DNA from: Clarkia xantiana subsp. parviflora
Taxonomy: Eukaryota; Streptophyta; Magnoliopsida; Myrtales; Onagraceae
DNA length: 64,000 bases
Assembly (NCBI GenBank): GCA_036873135.1
Contig: JAPTYO010000002.1
Location: forward strand, 21,292,452-21,356,451
Direction of reading: 5' to 3'
Both the position numbers and the translations under genes were made by a program. The first letter of the stretch is position 1. Each line of letters begins with the position of its first letter. Below the pieces are notes generated by a model. That model saw only the letters and a list, made by a program, of their open reading frames with translations. It was not told where the DNA came from and made no database searches. Shown here one piece after another: positions 1 through 13,294 of the stretch.

Positions 1-780
1 ATTGGATGTTTAACGGGGCTAACGATTGCTATCGGAACCCATCAGTTATATTATTTTACCTTTGCTTTGTCAACATTGTAGAACTACAAAGATTTTTTTT
101 CTTTTCATTATGCATATATAACTATATAGGTAACAAGTCAACCGCGCGAGGACAGTACCTAGTGATAATATAATCTTACATAGTTTAATTGAATGTTATT
201 TCATAAACTCTAATCTTGTATATTCTCATGCATTTTTAAGAATTCTTTCATGGTATAATGTTACGTAGTTTAATATAATCTTATTTTCAAGTGCTCTATT
301 TTTATATTATTCTCGGAGTCGAAGTCGAATTGATCATATCTTCGCATCATCTTCTCAATCGATCTAATCACGTCTATGTAATATTATAACGGTTACAATG
401 TGCATGCGTGTAGCAATCAGAAAAAAACATAATCAACGGATAGTTGGAAACCTAAAAAGGCAAACCACATATAAATCGCAAACGTAAAAAGTAAGCATCA
501 ACAAACTATGATTAATAGAAATTAATTGAATTTATTGTCGATATACTTACACAAGCACACCAAGCACTCAGAAACCAAAACCACACCCCTAAAATTCGCT
601 TTTTCATATCAGATGATTAATTACTTTTATTGCTTTGGCAAAAAAAAAAAAAAAGACTTATATTGCTTTGCATCTCGTAGGCCAGTACTAAAATGTCATT
701 ATCCTCCAAAAAAACATTAACTAACTATTACATACAACACCTCACTTCGACTTAAAAGTTAAAACATCGATTACAATGGT
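1..780. other. AT-rich intergenic DNA, no gene seen
   Basis: No reading frame here has coding character. The only frame over 60 codons (from 526) is low complexity and crosses an A-run near 638-654. I see no terminal repeats, tRNA-like boxes or protein similarity. Confidence 0.6.
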
Positions 781-979
781 TCATTGTGAACTCCAGTAAG
801 CTACAGTAAGTCCGACCTGCAATCCCAACCAGGGCTTCCGTGCGTGGATGAAAGACACCCCCGCAATTTCACCGAACAAGTCTATTTCTCGTTCTCTGGT
901 GTACTCTGATTTAGTATCATCATATGGACGGATTTTACCCATGACCATGAATCGACTCAGGTGGGTTTCTCTTCCCTTA

Positions 980-1307
980 AGGATATGTATTTCAAAGCTT
1001 TGGATCAGGTAAATTCCACGTGAAATCCGAGTCCAACATCCACGAATATCCGTTGAGCTTGAGGCCTGTGAATATGCACAATCAAATGTAAAAAAAAACA
1101 TTACAGATGAGCAAAATCCAAACAAATGATGCAGTTAAGCATATTCAAATTTTGATTAGAACAATTATTATGAGGAAGTATCTTTGCAATGGAGAGAAGG
1201 ATTACACCTCGGCTTGCAGGTAAACTTTGGACCTGAGATTGACAAAAGTTGTTACACTTGTTACACTATTCTTCTCCATGTTGGTTAAATTCCTTTTAAG
1301 ATCCGAA
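980..1307 (-). pseudogene. UXT/prefoldin-like gene fragment, broken
   Basis: Two adjacent minus-strand exons encode the middle of a plant homologue of UXT, a small alpha-prefoldin-like cochaperone. Exon 1206-1307 reads through ...NMEKNSVT... and ...VYLQAE. A GT donor follows, and the next exon starts at 1065 after an AG acceptor, giving ...RIFVDVGLGFHVEFT. The splice phases at both junctions restore the family frame (GAGGT joined to G), which argues for true ancestral exons. Breaks: a TGA at 1005-1007 falls directly after VEFT, where plant homologues have a sense codon. About nine recognisable residues past it (SKALKYISLREE) the frame decays. I could not find the 5' exons (the coiled-coil N-terminus). 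The 114-codon open frame at 781-1125 is a shadow in another frame. This is either a dead gene or a captured fragment. Confidence 0.75.
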
Positions 1308-1365
1308 CTAGAAGTAGCCGAAGTCAAGGAACAAGAAACTCCTACAGACCAATTACTTAGTTGTC

Positions 1366-1480
1366 AACTAACGGGTACACAATAAAACATGTTTCAAACG
1401 TTATGCACCAAAAGTATGCAAAACAAAAAATATGTTGCACCGACATTGGCCAAACATGTTGTACCAAAAAGCCTATAAAA
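1366..1480. repeat. Dispersed repeat, also beside the foldback at 21.8 kb
   Basis: The stretch beginning CAACTAACGG and containing ACCAAAAGTATGCAAAAC and GGCCAAACATGTTGTACC resembles the flank of the foldback element at 21771-21885, which has the same order of motifs (AACTAACGG, ACCAAAAGTATACAAAAC, GGCCAAATATGTGGTA). It is probably a diverged copy of one transposon terminus. It lies just upstream of the UXT exon, inside what would be its intron. Confidence 0.45.
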
Positions 1481-2078
1481 CCAAAACAATATTCAAAAGT
1501 GTTTTGGAACAGGTAAATAATGAGAGATGATAACTATCATCGAAAACCACCATGGTTATAAACTTATCAAACATTTAAAAATGGTAGATGACACGAAGAT
1601 TGCAAGTCTCGAAGTAAAAGGATATGAAGTCTTATGTTGTTCAAACAGCTTATGCCTGTGACATGTAAAGAGTTACTTAAATATTTATGGTAAAAATGAA
1701 ACAAAATTGATTCGAAGGGATTGAATTAAAAACCCACCAAGAGTTCCTCTATGCACGAATATTCAAAGGTAGCAGGAAATCGTCAAATTTGAAGTGAAAA
1801 ATGTAAGCAAGTAAGGAGGCAATTATTTTGTTCGATCACAAATGCTGCAAATTTGCATGGTAAACTCCTATAATTGAAGATTCTTAATCCAGCATCAATG
1901 ATTTTACCGAAGTGATCAGAATTGCAGACATCTAACAAGTACCAAAACCTGTCCACTTTGCTAGCAACAACAATCGAGCATGAGTAATCTTATCAAGTAA
2001 TAATGGTAGAAAAGCCACTGAATACTATGAAGCTATTACAATGAATAAACAGGCAAAACAACTTTTTTTTACTTACAA

Positions 2079-2132
2079 CTCTTCCAAATCAATAACTTTA
2101 ATAACAACCTCTTTATTGAGTTCCTTATCAAA
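2079..2132 (-). pseudogene. Single exon of a Ste20/MAP4K-type protein kinase
   Basis: Eighteen minus-strand codons read FDKELNKEVVIKVIDLEE. This is the exon around the ATP-binding lysine of the plant germinal-centre-kinase/MST-like family (family consensus FDK-LNKEVAIKVIDLEE), with a single A-to-V change next to the IK motif. The stretch is bounded by a degraded acceptor (GCAA in place of GCAG) and a donor-like TGTAAGT. No other kinase exon (glycine loop, HRD, DFG) was seen nearby, so it cannot make a kinase. It lies about 770 bp upstream of the UXT exons on the same strand, which two unrelated genes should not do by descent. Confidence 0.7.
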
Positions 2133-2567
2133 TTTGCATATGAAATTAAGCGTCAAAATGCCAGGAGGAATTAACTTCTCAAGTTTGGTGATGAAAGTCC
2201 ACTATGGAGAGGCATAATATGCAATTCGTTAGGTCAGAAGTTAAAAGATAATTAAAGTTCCAAGCGACTGCATCCTAAAAACGTCATTCCTCATCCAGAT
2301 GCAGGAATTGGCAGTACTTAATTCTATAAGTAATTAAGAATAATCTCTATCTCAGATTTATTGGTTGATTCAGTAGAAGTTACAAAGGAATTACCTGACC
2401 AAATTGTACAATGAATGGGTGCTTCCATTCGCACAGCACAGCATAGCAGAGGAATACGGTACTTCCTTTTTCAGATTTCTACGAATTACTACGATGCTTC
2501 CTTTCGCACAACAGAGGAATGCGACCGGATGAAGGCAACCGTAGGAATGCGAGCAGGGGCGAAAGGC

Positions 2568-2735
2568 GACCACAAGTTGACTAGCGAGCGGAGGAAGCTG
2601 ACCGGCGAGCGGAGGAAGCTGACCGGCGAGCGGGACTTGCTGATCGGCGAGCGGAGAAAGCTGACCAACGAGCAGCAGCGGAATGCGACCAGAAGCTCAC
2701 CAGCGAGCGGAGGAAGCCGACAATCGAGCGGGGCT
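2568..2735. repeat. 21-bp tandem array, GC-rich
   Basis: Five to six imperfect copies of a 21-bp unit (core GCGAGCGGAGGAAGCTGACC). Because 21 is a multiple of three, both strands stay open (plus-strand peptide repeat LTGERRK). The open frames here are therefore most likely a by-product of the repeat. Confidence 0.8.
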
Positions 2736-2789
2736 TGTCTCTTTTTGTGCGTAACTGTGGGCAAAGCTATTTAGGGTTTTACAAGGACT

Positions 2790-4869
2790 TCAAAAAAGAC
2801 TACGGTCGACGGTGGTTGTGGGTTCACTTGTGAAATGTCGTACAAAATACAAATACTTGAAGGCGTAAGAATTTCAGTTAAAGAATATTTTCGAGTTGTC
2901 TGATATCGGATATCCTTTTCAGTTTATACCGAACCGACTTTAATTATTTAATTTTTTGTTTTTGCAAAAGTATGGCTACTTTTATATGATGGTAGCAAAT
3001 TTATAAAGATAAATATTATCAAATTTAAATCCTTAAATTTTGAAAGAATTCAGTAGAATTATCTTTAAAGTTTTTCTGACAATAAATTTTATTTTTTTCA
3101 AGCAAATTTGAATTTATAACGTCTAGTTAGAAACATATAAGTGGTTCAATATTTTTATATACATTTTTTGACATAATGATTTATTACGCCAGTCTTTAAT
3201 TCGACGTCACCGATTCAAATTTCACTAAGTTTTCAAATGAAAAAATATTAATAATTGCCTCTCACGAACTAACATGTCTATTTATATCTATATCTATATC
3301 TATCTATATCTATTTATACCTATACTAAATGTTTGGGCTGTCCTCACACTCAAATGACACACTGTTTCAGTGCAGCGCCGCTTGTCCTCACCTAAATAGA
3401 CGTGTAGTTTCAATTATTTATGTAAAAAAAAAAATCCAGTTTCTCCACCGCTGCTGCTAAAACCACCGAAGCCCTCCAGCCTCACCGATCACCAGCAAAG
3501 CTCAGATGGTTTCGCCACCGCTGCCGGCAAATCACCCGCCTCCTTTGGTTGATTTCAAAACGATGCGAATCTTCACCCAAAACCCACCCGCTATCCATTT
3601 GAGGTCGTCTAATCTATTCAATCTGACTACATGTGTTGCAAATCACGAAGATCAGCGGTCCACTTGAGAAGTTTGACGCTCAATTGATTTCTCAAACTGC
3701 TGCACTGTCACCGACCACTCTGCATCTTGCCTAATTTCACTCCTCCTTTGCATCTTCATGCGTGCCACATCCATCTGAATTTGGGATTTCCGACTGCCTC
3801 TCCAGTGCCAAATACTCATCTTCATCCGATTCTGTTTATGTTGTGTTCTTTCTCTTCCACAGATCCCGAACTACGAGTCGCGCCACCAGATGCATGAAAC
3901 CGCTCCTACGACTCCGCCAAATTCCTAGCATGATCTTATATTACGAGAAATCGTTCAGTCGATTTCATCCAAAGGGCACTCTCTGAGTTCCCGGCCCAAA
4001 ATTGGTTGTTTTACATGATTATATCACCCCGAATTGAGGTAAATGTTCTTTTGCCACGATGTCTTGTGATTGCCGTGTTCATCAAAATCCTAATCCCTAC
4101 ATATTTTCTCCATCTCTAATTTGAAAATAATGTCTCTTAGTTTGCTGCTCTAATTTGTAATTCAGTGCAATTCTTTTTTTCTGTTTTCCAAATTATTATG
4201 TCTGAATTGTTCAGTATCATTGCTATTGTACTGTAGAAAGTTACTGCTAAATGCTACTTCTGTTTGGCTTGACTCAAAGCTTGGGGAAAGCCCTTGGAAT
4301 GTAGGCCATTCTTCTATAGTGGTGGACAGTTTCACAGATAGTTTCCGTGGGTTCTACTATGCTTGTTCAATGATGTGCTTTTAGAGACAGTAAAGTTATT
4401 GATAGAAAAAAATACATGCTTGTCATATCCAGAACTTTGGTGCATCTCAATTCATTATGCTGTTGATTTGTTTATATAATTTCATTATTGAAAGATAACA
4501 CTAGCATGCAAAAGAGTTAACCGCTCTGAGACAACAATTTTGCTGAATGTTATTGGAAGATGGGCTGAAATTTGTAATCTAAGGCTTCAAATAGATTCAT
4601 AATATTGATGGAGCTGGGAGCTACAAAATCGCTTATATGCTTACTTAGGAACCTTCATCTCTTGATGATGGCGTGCTTCCTTGTTTAGTACTAACAAGTC
4701 CCATTAAGCGTCTTATGGCTCAGTAAAGCACATTGAAACTCTTTTTACAACTTCCGTCCAGCAGTCAATTTGACTGATTCACTGAGCATCAGCTGAGGTT
4801 GATTCAACATGTGTAATATATGAATTCATTGTCACGCTTCATCGATTCTGATAATTTATGAGGTCAAAG
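2790..4869. other. Unassigned region, possible decayed gene start
   Basis: AT-rich to about 3260, then a TATC-type microsatellite (about 3272-3325). From about 3440 to 4020 base composition is more even, with a CCACCGCTGC-rich stretch resembling a 5' UTR or first exon on the plus strand and a possible donor (GAG|GTAAATG) near 4038. I do not recognise any product in any frame, and the stretch to 4869 looks intronic or decayed. Confidence 0.35.
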
Positions 4870-5101
4870 TGTTAGATTACGGAGAGTAATCATTACGGAA
4901 ACACAAAACATGGTACGTACATGTAATCGAAATTACGCAGCGGAAGAGTTACACATACATCAACAGTTACCGTAGTCCAAGATCCTTTGAACGAGAGAGT
5001 TCTCGATCCTCCTTCGGGACCCGTAGAGGTTCTTGTTAGAGAAGCCCTACGTGGTGCAGCTCCAAAGCAAAGCCTCAGATCAATTCTTGACACGGGGACA
5101 G
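4870..5101 (-). mobile_element. LTR fragment related to the 42964-49829 element
   Basis: Reading the minus strand, this matches the 3' half of the LTRs at 42964-43558 and 49232-49829. It shares the CCACGTAGGGCTTCTCTAAC block, the GGATCTTGGACTACGGT block and the terminal GTAATCTAACA. The internal region and other LTR half are missing. The next 30 bases (5102-5132) resemble the LTR start in the opposite orientation, so the remnant is probably rearranged. Confidence 0.75.
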
Positions 5102-5132
5102 TGTTAGCATATAGTTACGTGGCGCCGTAATT

Positions 5133-6164
5133 CTAGATAATGATATTTAGAAAGTTATTAGTTGTTTAATAGAATTTTCCTTTAAAGGAATCAGGTTCTC
5201 CGCACGGAATCTCTCTGGTCTAGTAAAGTTAGGAGAAATTCTTCAGTGACACGGAGCCAACACGTGGCTCCGTGCTGGTGACACTTTACCAATGAAAATT
5301 GGACAAGTAGGACTAATTTTCTGACATCTTACCATGTGTTAAAATTTCATTAGTCATGGGAGCAACAACTTGGAGCCATTTGTTATCTCAATTCCACTAA
5401 AGAATTTCTCGTAAAGTTAGTCAGTCCACGCGGAGAGGAGGGATCTCACAACCCCACATTCGCTTCTTCATCTCCATTGGTTGGAATAAAGAGCGTTTGC
5501 TTTTTTGTATGACGTGGCCTCTCCCCAATGGACCTTTACACGGTGGGCCCACGTGCTGCATAAAATGATAAAATAAACTTTTATTTCCAGGAAAAGTCTC
5601 ACTAGTCCCTCGTATCTTTCAATGGTTAAGTGCATCCCAAGGTTCTAGAAAATTGGAAATGTACCCTCTTTTATATAAAAATCTATATCTGTTAGCTTCG
5701 ATGTGATTATGTGAATATCGGAGTAAGCATGACAATGACCATTAACAAATCCATGGACCACAACCACATGGTAAAAAAATATTAATTAGTACATTGATTT
5801 TTAGTATTATACTAATCACGATCAATTAACAATTAAAAATGAAACAATTTGGACTTGACAACCTTATCCATCTTCCTCATTATCTTCTGATTTAGGGTAA
5901 TTTAAATATGAATAGGTACTAACACCCTGTGTTAATGAATACTATAGGTAGATAATACATTAAGTTAAACAACGTAGCACATATCAAATTTAAAAGATCC
6001 GCATAAAAACCCGACATGAATTCATAAACTTTGTTTTAACACATCAAAGAGAAGATATGACAGGTTCAAAGGCCAAATAGCTTATAGGTGAAAACTAACT
6101 TCAACTTCTTCATTCGGTTCAATAACACACATCACACAGTTTATACAGAAGAGCCAAGACCGGA
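5133..6164. other. Intergenic DNA downstream of the E2 gene
   Basis: AT-rich, no coding frame. The part next to 6165 is presumably the 3' UTR and polyadenylation region of the minus-strand E2 gene, but I could not fix a poly(A) site. Confidence 0.5.
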
Positions 6165-8026
<1,862 letters not shown>

Positions 8027-8203
8027 GGACACAAGGTCGTCTCAGAATCTGGTCAGCTGATGAGAGGAGGACGAAGAAGAAGCAGCAGCTGCAGGAGAAG
8101 AAGATGCTGCAGTCTGCAGAGAAGGTAAAACTTTGACGAAAATGAAATGGGGGTGAAAGAGGGGAGAAATTATTGGCTGCTTCAGGTTATTTGTATGGCA
8201 GGT

Positions 8204-8221
8204 GAGTGGTTGTAACCACTC
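8204..8221. promoter_or_regulatory. Perfect inverted repeat upstream of the E2 gene
   Basis: GAGTGGTT-GT-AACCACTC: 8-bp perfect arms around a 2-bp centre, 180 bp upstream of the E2 start codon. An ACGT core (ACACGTCA) follows within 15 bp. It could be a dimeric transcription-factor site; function is inferred from position and symmetry only. Confidence 0.35.
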
Positions 8222-8229
8222 ATAGTACG

Positions 8230-9202
8230 ACACGTCACTCCGCCATATTAGATGAAGGACATGTTATCCTATGATGGATTTATATTATTCGCTGCTCACC
8301 AAATTACTAAAATGAAGTTGAATATCGTTAAATTAGATAGAATCAATCAAATTTGAGGGAATAGGAAAAACGTCTCTATTTAATCATTAAAAAATTCAGT
8401 TAAAATAAATTCAGATTTATTTTAGTCAATTCTTTTAACAATAAATAGAGTAGGTTTTGATTTGTATCTTTTATATTAATGTGTTATATATATATATAAT
8501 ATTTGTATACTTCTCTTGTTTAATATTAACTTAAAGTTATTTTTTCATCAGAAAAATCTTTTTAAGTTATTTAGACATTATTCATGCAATTTTTAGATGT
8601 ATTGAAGTTGTTCAGACAAGAAACTATATTCGATCTCAGACATAATCTTTTGTTTAAACCGCATCCACAGACGTATCAAAATTTGACAGCCCTACTTTTT
8701 GTTTTGGTTAAAGTGACAGCAGCCCTACCTACCATTCCTTGTGTTACCATTTAAACCAGGTCCCAAATTATATCAGTAACAATAATAGCAGAAGAGGCAA
8801 TTTCACTGGATTAAACTCTCCAAAATTCTTACCCAAAAAAAACCCTCCCAATACAACTACTACAACCAGTAAACTACTCATTCTGAGTAGTATATATATA
8901 TATAACATAAAAATTTACAGTCAGTAAAGGGTTTAGCTTATCTCAGCACAAAAAGCCTCCACCACCAAGATAATAAACACAGATCAGATCCTCCTAACCC
9001 TACTTCATTCATCACTCACCCAGATAAGAAGAGCTAACTACTGCATCATCATCGTCATCTGTCAGTTGTAAATCCATCCCATCCCATCCCATCCCACTCT
9101 AAATAAATAAATCATCAAAATAGCATAATAACAATTAGCACCAACAAACCCCAAGCTGCACCATTAAAATTTCAAGCAGCTGGGTCCTCCTGCTCACACA
9201 GC
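8230..9202. other. Intergenic: E2 promoter and bZIP 3' UTR
   Basis: Contains the E2 promoter (low-coordinate side) and, toward 9202, the 3' UTR of the bZIP gene. A run of the pentamer CATCC (about 9071-9096) lies in that UTR. No other gene seen. Confidence 0.5.
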
Positions 9203-11436
9203 TCAGCTGGCCCTCACAGCATTGCTTATAGGTTTTGTATCCATCAGTTGCTTCAGCTTCTTACCACCACCACCACCTTTCAGGCTCCTCTCTGTACTCC
9301 CTTCATCTTCTTCACTGCTACTTACTATTCCCACCACACTGCCTGAATTGTTTACCCTTGACAGCAAATTCTCTGTCACCGACCTACCATTGCCATGCCC
9401 GCACTCTGCATCTACCTCTTCCTTGTCAGTTTCTGCATTCTTCAGTTTTTCCTGACAGAAGAGAAAAGAGATATTCAGTAACCTCAGTAGTATAAAAGTT
9501 GAGGCTGAAGTGCAAGACCAAATTCTTTTTGTTTGGTCGAAAATTTGAAGCAAGGTGGTACCATGAGTAGTGCATTTTCACGCCTCAGCCTCTCAGAATC
9601 TTCAGCTAGTTGGCTAATCTCAGATGTCAGTGCCATATTCTCTGCAGAAAGTGCTCCAACTCTGTTTGCAAGCTCCTCTGCCTCAGCCTAGATATCAAAT
9701 GAAGCCAAAATACACAATCGTGGTATCAATAACTATCAAGGAGAAGAATTTTGACTTCTCAAATCTGGATTTTTTTTATTTATTAATGTTACTGTTCTTA
9801 TTATACCTGCTTCCTCAATCTTGATCTTCTAGCTGACTCACGGTTCGACTGTTTTCTCCTCTCCCTTTTCAGCTCCTTTTCGTTCTGAGAATATAGAAAT
9901 TAGGAGTTAGTAAATGATCTAGGATTTACTTACCGGAAAACGTTTTTGAATGTGCAGTCTTACCACCATCCAAGCCTCAGGTGGCATTTTTGGATGTCCA
10001 ACTGCTAACGGTTGAACTGAAGCAGCACCTCCATCAGAAGATGTACCTCCCTCAGTTTTCCCACCCCCTGTAGAAGTTGGAGACAGTTTACTAATAGCAT
10101 CAGCAAGAGATTTATTTCTGTAGCTTTGGCCTAGAGGCAATTTACTAGGTTTTCAGTTCTTCCAAAAAAAAAAAAAAATCTTGATTACTAAAAGAATAGA
10201 TCATTCACTGAGGTAATTACAATTGAATGTCAAGAAGAATCATACCTGTCAAGGGTGTTCCTCCGTGACTCTGTTTCCGTCGTTTTTGATCCACCTGGCA
10301 AAAAACATCGATGTCACTGATATTGCTTTCAAAGCTATTTAACACACCACAAAAGCTAGAAGCTCAAGAAAAACATCATAGTGCTCACCCCCATGTCATC
10401 GCTGGCATCACTTGGATCCTCAGTCTCGGTACTGTTATAAAAATTGAAGACATGAAGTTACTGGCTTTGGTTTACTCATAATCTGATTTGCACCTAGAAG
10501 GACTAGAACTGTTTGAGCTATACAAACCTCTCTGATGACCTTTGTTTACCCTCATTCTCAGCTGTGTCGGAGTTTCCATTGCTTGCAGATATAACAAACC
10601 CGTCCAAACTTTTAAGTTTCTTCGTTGGACCATTTGCTGTGGACTTTGTTGGAGTTTCTACAGTAGACACAGGTGTTGGTGCCTGCAGGCAGTTGCATCA
10701 CATATCATTCGAATTAGGAATCAAATAAATGCTAACGATCACTGTTCACTTGTTTGAAGTGATGAAAAGTAGCTCAAGTGAAGCCTTTCACCAGTGTTTA
10801 ATAAGACTTACTAAAGGAACTGCTGGATGTGCATAAACGCCGCCATGAGGATATGCTGCAGCATAAGGGGGCCCATATGGTGGCATCATTGCCTGCAAGA
10901 ATCAGTATCCATAAAACACCATCAGATGGTGAAACACCATCAATGCTACATAGAGCAAAGAACTGCAGCTCTATATACTGAAACACAAATAGTGTAAGTA
11001 CCTGGGGAGGGCCCCACATATAGGGATGTGGAGGAAAACCAGGTGGAGGAGCGGAATTATAGTAGGGAAGAGGAACTCTAGGACCATAATATGCCTAGAT
11101 AATTCAAGCAGATTTCCTTAGTTAAGATTCGTAATATAAGAGAAAGTAATACTGAAGTTCCTACAGAAAAATATGAGTGCATCAAGAGTAGAACCTGAGT
11201 TGCAGCCCAATCTGGGTAAAAATGAACGTTAGTCTGGTCCTGTTGGTAACAATAGAAAACAAACAGAGTCAGTTGCCAGATTAGGCAGAACAGTACTATA
11301 TCAACCAAAGAAAACAAAGAGTTCTGCTTGTATTTAACCAAAGTAAGTAACTTCGTCGAGTCATTGTGCATACCGGCCGCGGAGGTGAAGGTGGTTTCTC
11401 AGGCATGCAAGACTTTGTCTCCTCTTGTTTCCCCAT
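9203..11436 (-). CDS. GBF3: G-box-binding bZIP factor, GBF3/CPRF1 type
   Basis: Nuclear transcription factor that binds CACGTG G-boxes as a dimer; relatives act in light and ABA responses. Eleven coding exons on the minus strand: 11374-11436, 11195-11239, 11002-11094, 10812-10892, 10528-10682, 10389-10431, 10246-10294, 9964-10130, 9807-9884, 9562-9687, 9203-9451. All junctions are GT-AG and all phases close, giving 382 aa, the length I recall for Arabidopsis GBF3. Residues 1-94 are the proline-rich GBF N-terminal region (YPDWAATQAYYG, HPYMWGPPQAMMPPYG). The basic region is in exon 9 (NRESARRSRLRKQ; Asn246 to Arg254 fits the N-x7-R rule). The leucine zipper follows in exon 10. The tail has the family blocks ENLLSRVNNSG and KLKQLMDTKP. 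Start is the first ATG of MGKQEE, as in relatives. No breaks; likely functional. GBF2 and other group-G bZIPs are the alternatives. Confidence 0.95.
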
Positions 11437-12790
11437 TTTTTTTGTCAGCAAAAACTTATTCTACCGACAGTTCAGAATTCAGATTGATGAATCACTATAG
11501 CTGCATCAGGAGAGGACATGTGATGAGTTTCTCATATAGATTACCTGAAAAAATATACAATAATGATCTCCCTACAATTGATATAGCTGTTTACTTCTCA
11601 ATTATAATAAACCTAGAAAATCTCTATCTACAGGGACTTAATACGAAGAGATCGGCTACTTGCGTCATGAAACATCTTTGGAAAGATCCAAGACTTTATA
11701 TAGATATATGCCCTATATAATACATACCAAAGATTACGGATATGCCCCTTATAAAAAGAGAGATTTGTTTGAGAGCTAAAGCTAGAGTTTTTTTTCTCTC
11801 CAACAAATCTCTCTTTTCATAAAGGGCATCTGAGGGATTTGTTAAACTACAATCCCTGCTCTCTCTGCTACTTTTACAGCGTTCTAAATTTCAATCCGTA
11901 CTTTCAGCCAGAAAAAAATAATTCAATCCGTACTTATGAATTCTCCAGCTCATTCAATTGTACTATAGACTTCTAACTTACAAAAGCATGAACAACCAAC
12001 CAATACAAGCAAGATCAACCATTATGTCTTCACCATCTGACATAGCAACAGTTCAAATATCAAGATCCCCAGACTCATGGACGTTGATTGGCAACAGATC
12101 AATTATTTGCTATTTCAACAGGCATTATCGATCTCTGACACAAGCAGGTCACAGATATACAGCCAGATTCCAGTAAATTACTCAATTGCGAAAGTTTTCC
12201 ATAATCCAGAGCCCTCCGAAAATAAAATAATAAGAACTAGAACTAGAACTACAATCAAACTCAGCCAGTTTAATTCCCCATGCAAAACAATTCCTTCTCC
12301 AATTGCAACGGAAAAAAAAGAAACGCTTGCTCTGCAACTAGTAACGGTAGAAATTCATAGCAGTTGCAGAAAAAAAAAATAATTCCTTCTCTCAGACTTC
12401 TCACAAATATACCACATACAGGATTTCAACCTCCATACTTTATAACCATAAACCACAGAAAGTAAAACTACCGCAATTCCTCAATCTACTAATCACTAAA
12501 CAAAAAAGAACCGACTTACTTCAACTCCAATGCTGAAGAAATTCAATTGAACCACAAAATCAATGACTTCGCCGCCAATTCCAGCGTCGGAATTCAATCG
12601 GAGATCACGCAACTAGAGAACGGAAGCTCAAGCCGAGCTTCTTAGCTGCTGCATTCTCTCTCTCGCTGGCTGTTGAACTGTGGAGTTAGACTAGTGATGA
12701 TACAGAGAGAAAGAGGGGAGGTATTGGGGTTGGAGAAAAAAAAATAAGAAAAGGGAGGAGCCAACGCCAAGGCGACGTCCACGTCACTGT
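11437..12790 (-). other. GBF3: bZIP gene 5' UTR exon and leader intron
   Basis: A strong donor, GAA|GTAAGTCG on the minus strand, lies at 12520/12521. A non-coding first exon is therefore inferred from about 12521 up to the start site, with a roughly 1-kb leader intron ending just upstream of the ATG at 11436. The acceptor is not certain (one candidate is GGTAG near 11465). The plus-strand open frames here are shadows. Confidence 0.5.
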
Positions 12791-13006
12791 ACGCGTGTCG
12801 CGGAATTAGGAGGGCGCATATATACGGCGTATATAACATATAGAGAAGAGAAGGTGGTTGTTGAGCTGGCCCATTCAATATCGTGCAGGAGGGCCTTTTA
12901 TTTATTCCAGTCGTCACCCCACCGTACACGTGGCGCTACTTCAACCTGTCTACACGTAACAGACAAGTCAGTCCAGCCTATCCCACCCATCATGTGGCTT
13001 ACGTGG
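12779..13006 (-). promoter_or_regulatory. GBF3: bZIP promoter with three ACGT-core elements
   Basis: Within about 230 bp there are TGACGTGG (minus strand, 12779-12786), a full G-box CACGTG (12927-12932) and an ACGTGG ABRE-like core (13001-13006). TATA-like stretches are at 12818-12824 and about 12829-12836. These are the sites group-G bZIP factors and ABA-responsive bZIPs bind, so autoregulation and ABA input are plausible. Sites are seen; function is inferred. Confidence 0.5.
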
Positions 13007-13059
13007 TCTCGTACACAAGGCAGGATTTGTTTACGGATATTAATTAATTATTAAATCAC

Positions 13060-13256
13060 CCGTAATTATTGTTTTGTGATATTAAAAAATTGGTTAATTA
13101 ATGGTAATGAATTGGGGTTTGGCGTCCGTTACTGACTTACTGTCCGCGTGCCACTGGGTCCCGCTGTTTCTGTTGAAAAATAAAATATCTATTTCCCATT
13201 AGTTAATAGTTTGTTCATAACAAATTCGATCGGGTTAGAGCAATCGCAATGGTTTT

Positions 13257-13294
<38 letters not shown>

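Noticed and set aside
781..1125. Minus-strand 114-codon frame as a gene
   Set aside because: It is a shadow: the UXT-like codons run in another frame of the same strand, entered at the 1065 acceptor.
2415..2774. Plus-strand frame with LTGERRK peptide repeats as a novel repeat protein
   Set aside because: The peptide repeat follows a 21-bp DNA repeat that also opens the other strand, and there is no support beyond the array.
11328..11720. Plus-strand 130-codon frame in the bZIP leader intron
   Set aside because: It overlaps the first coding exon antisense and has no family features.
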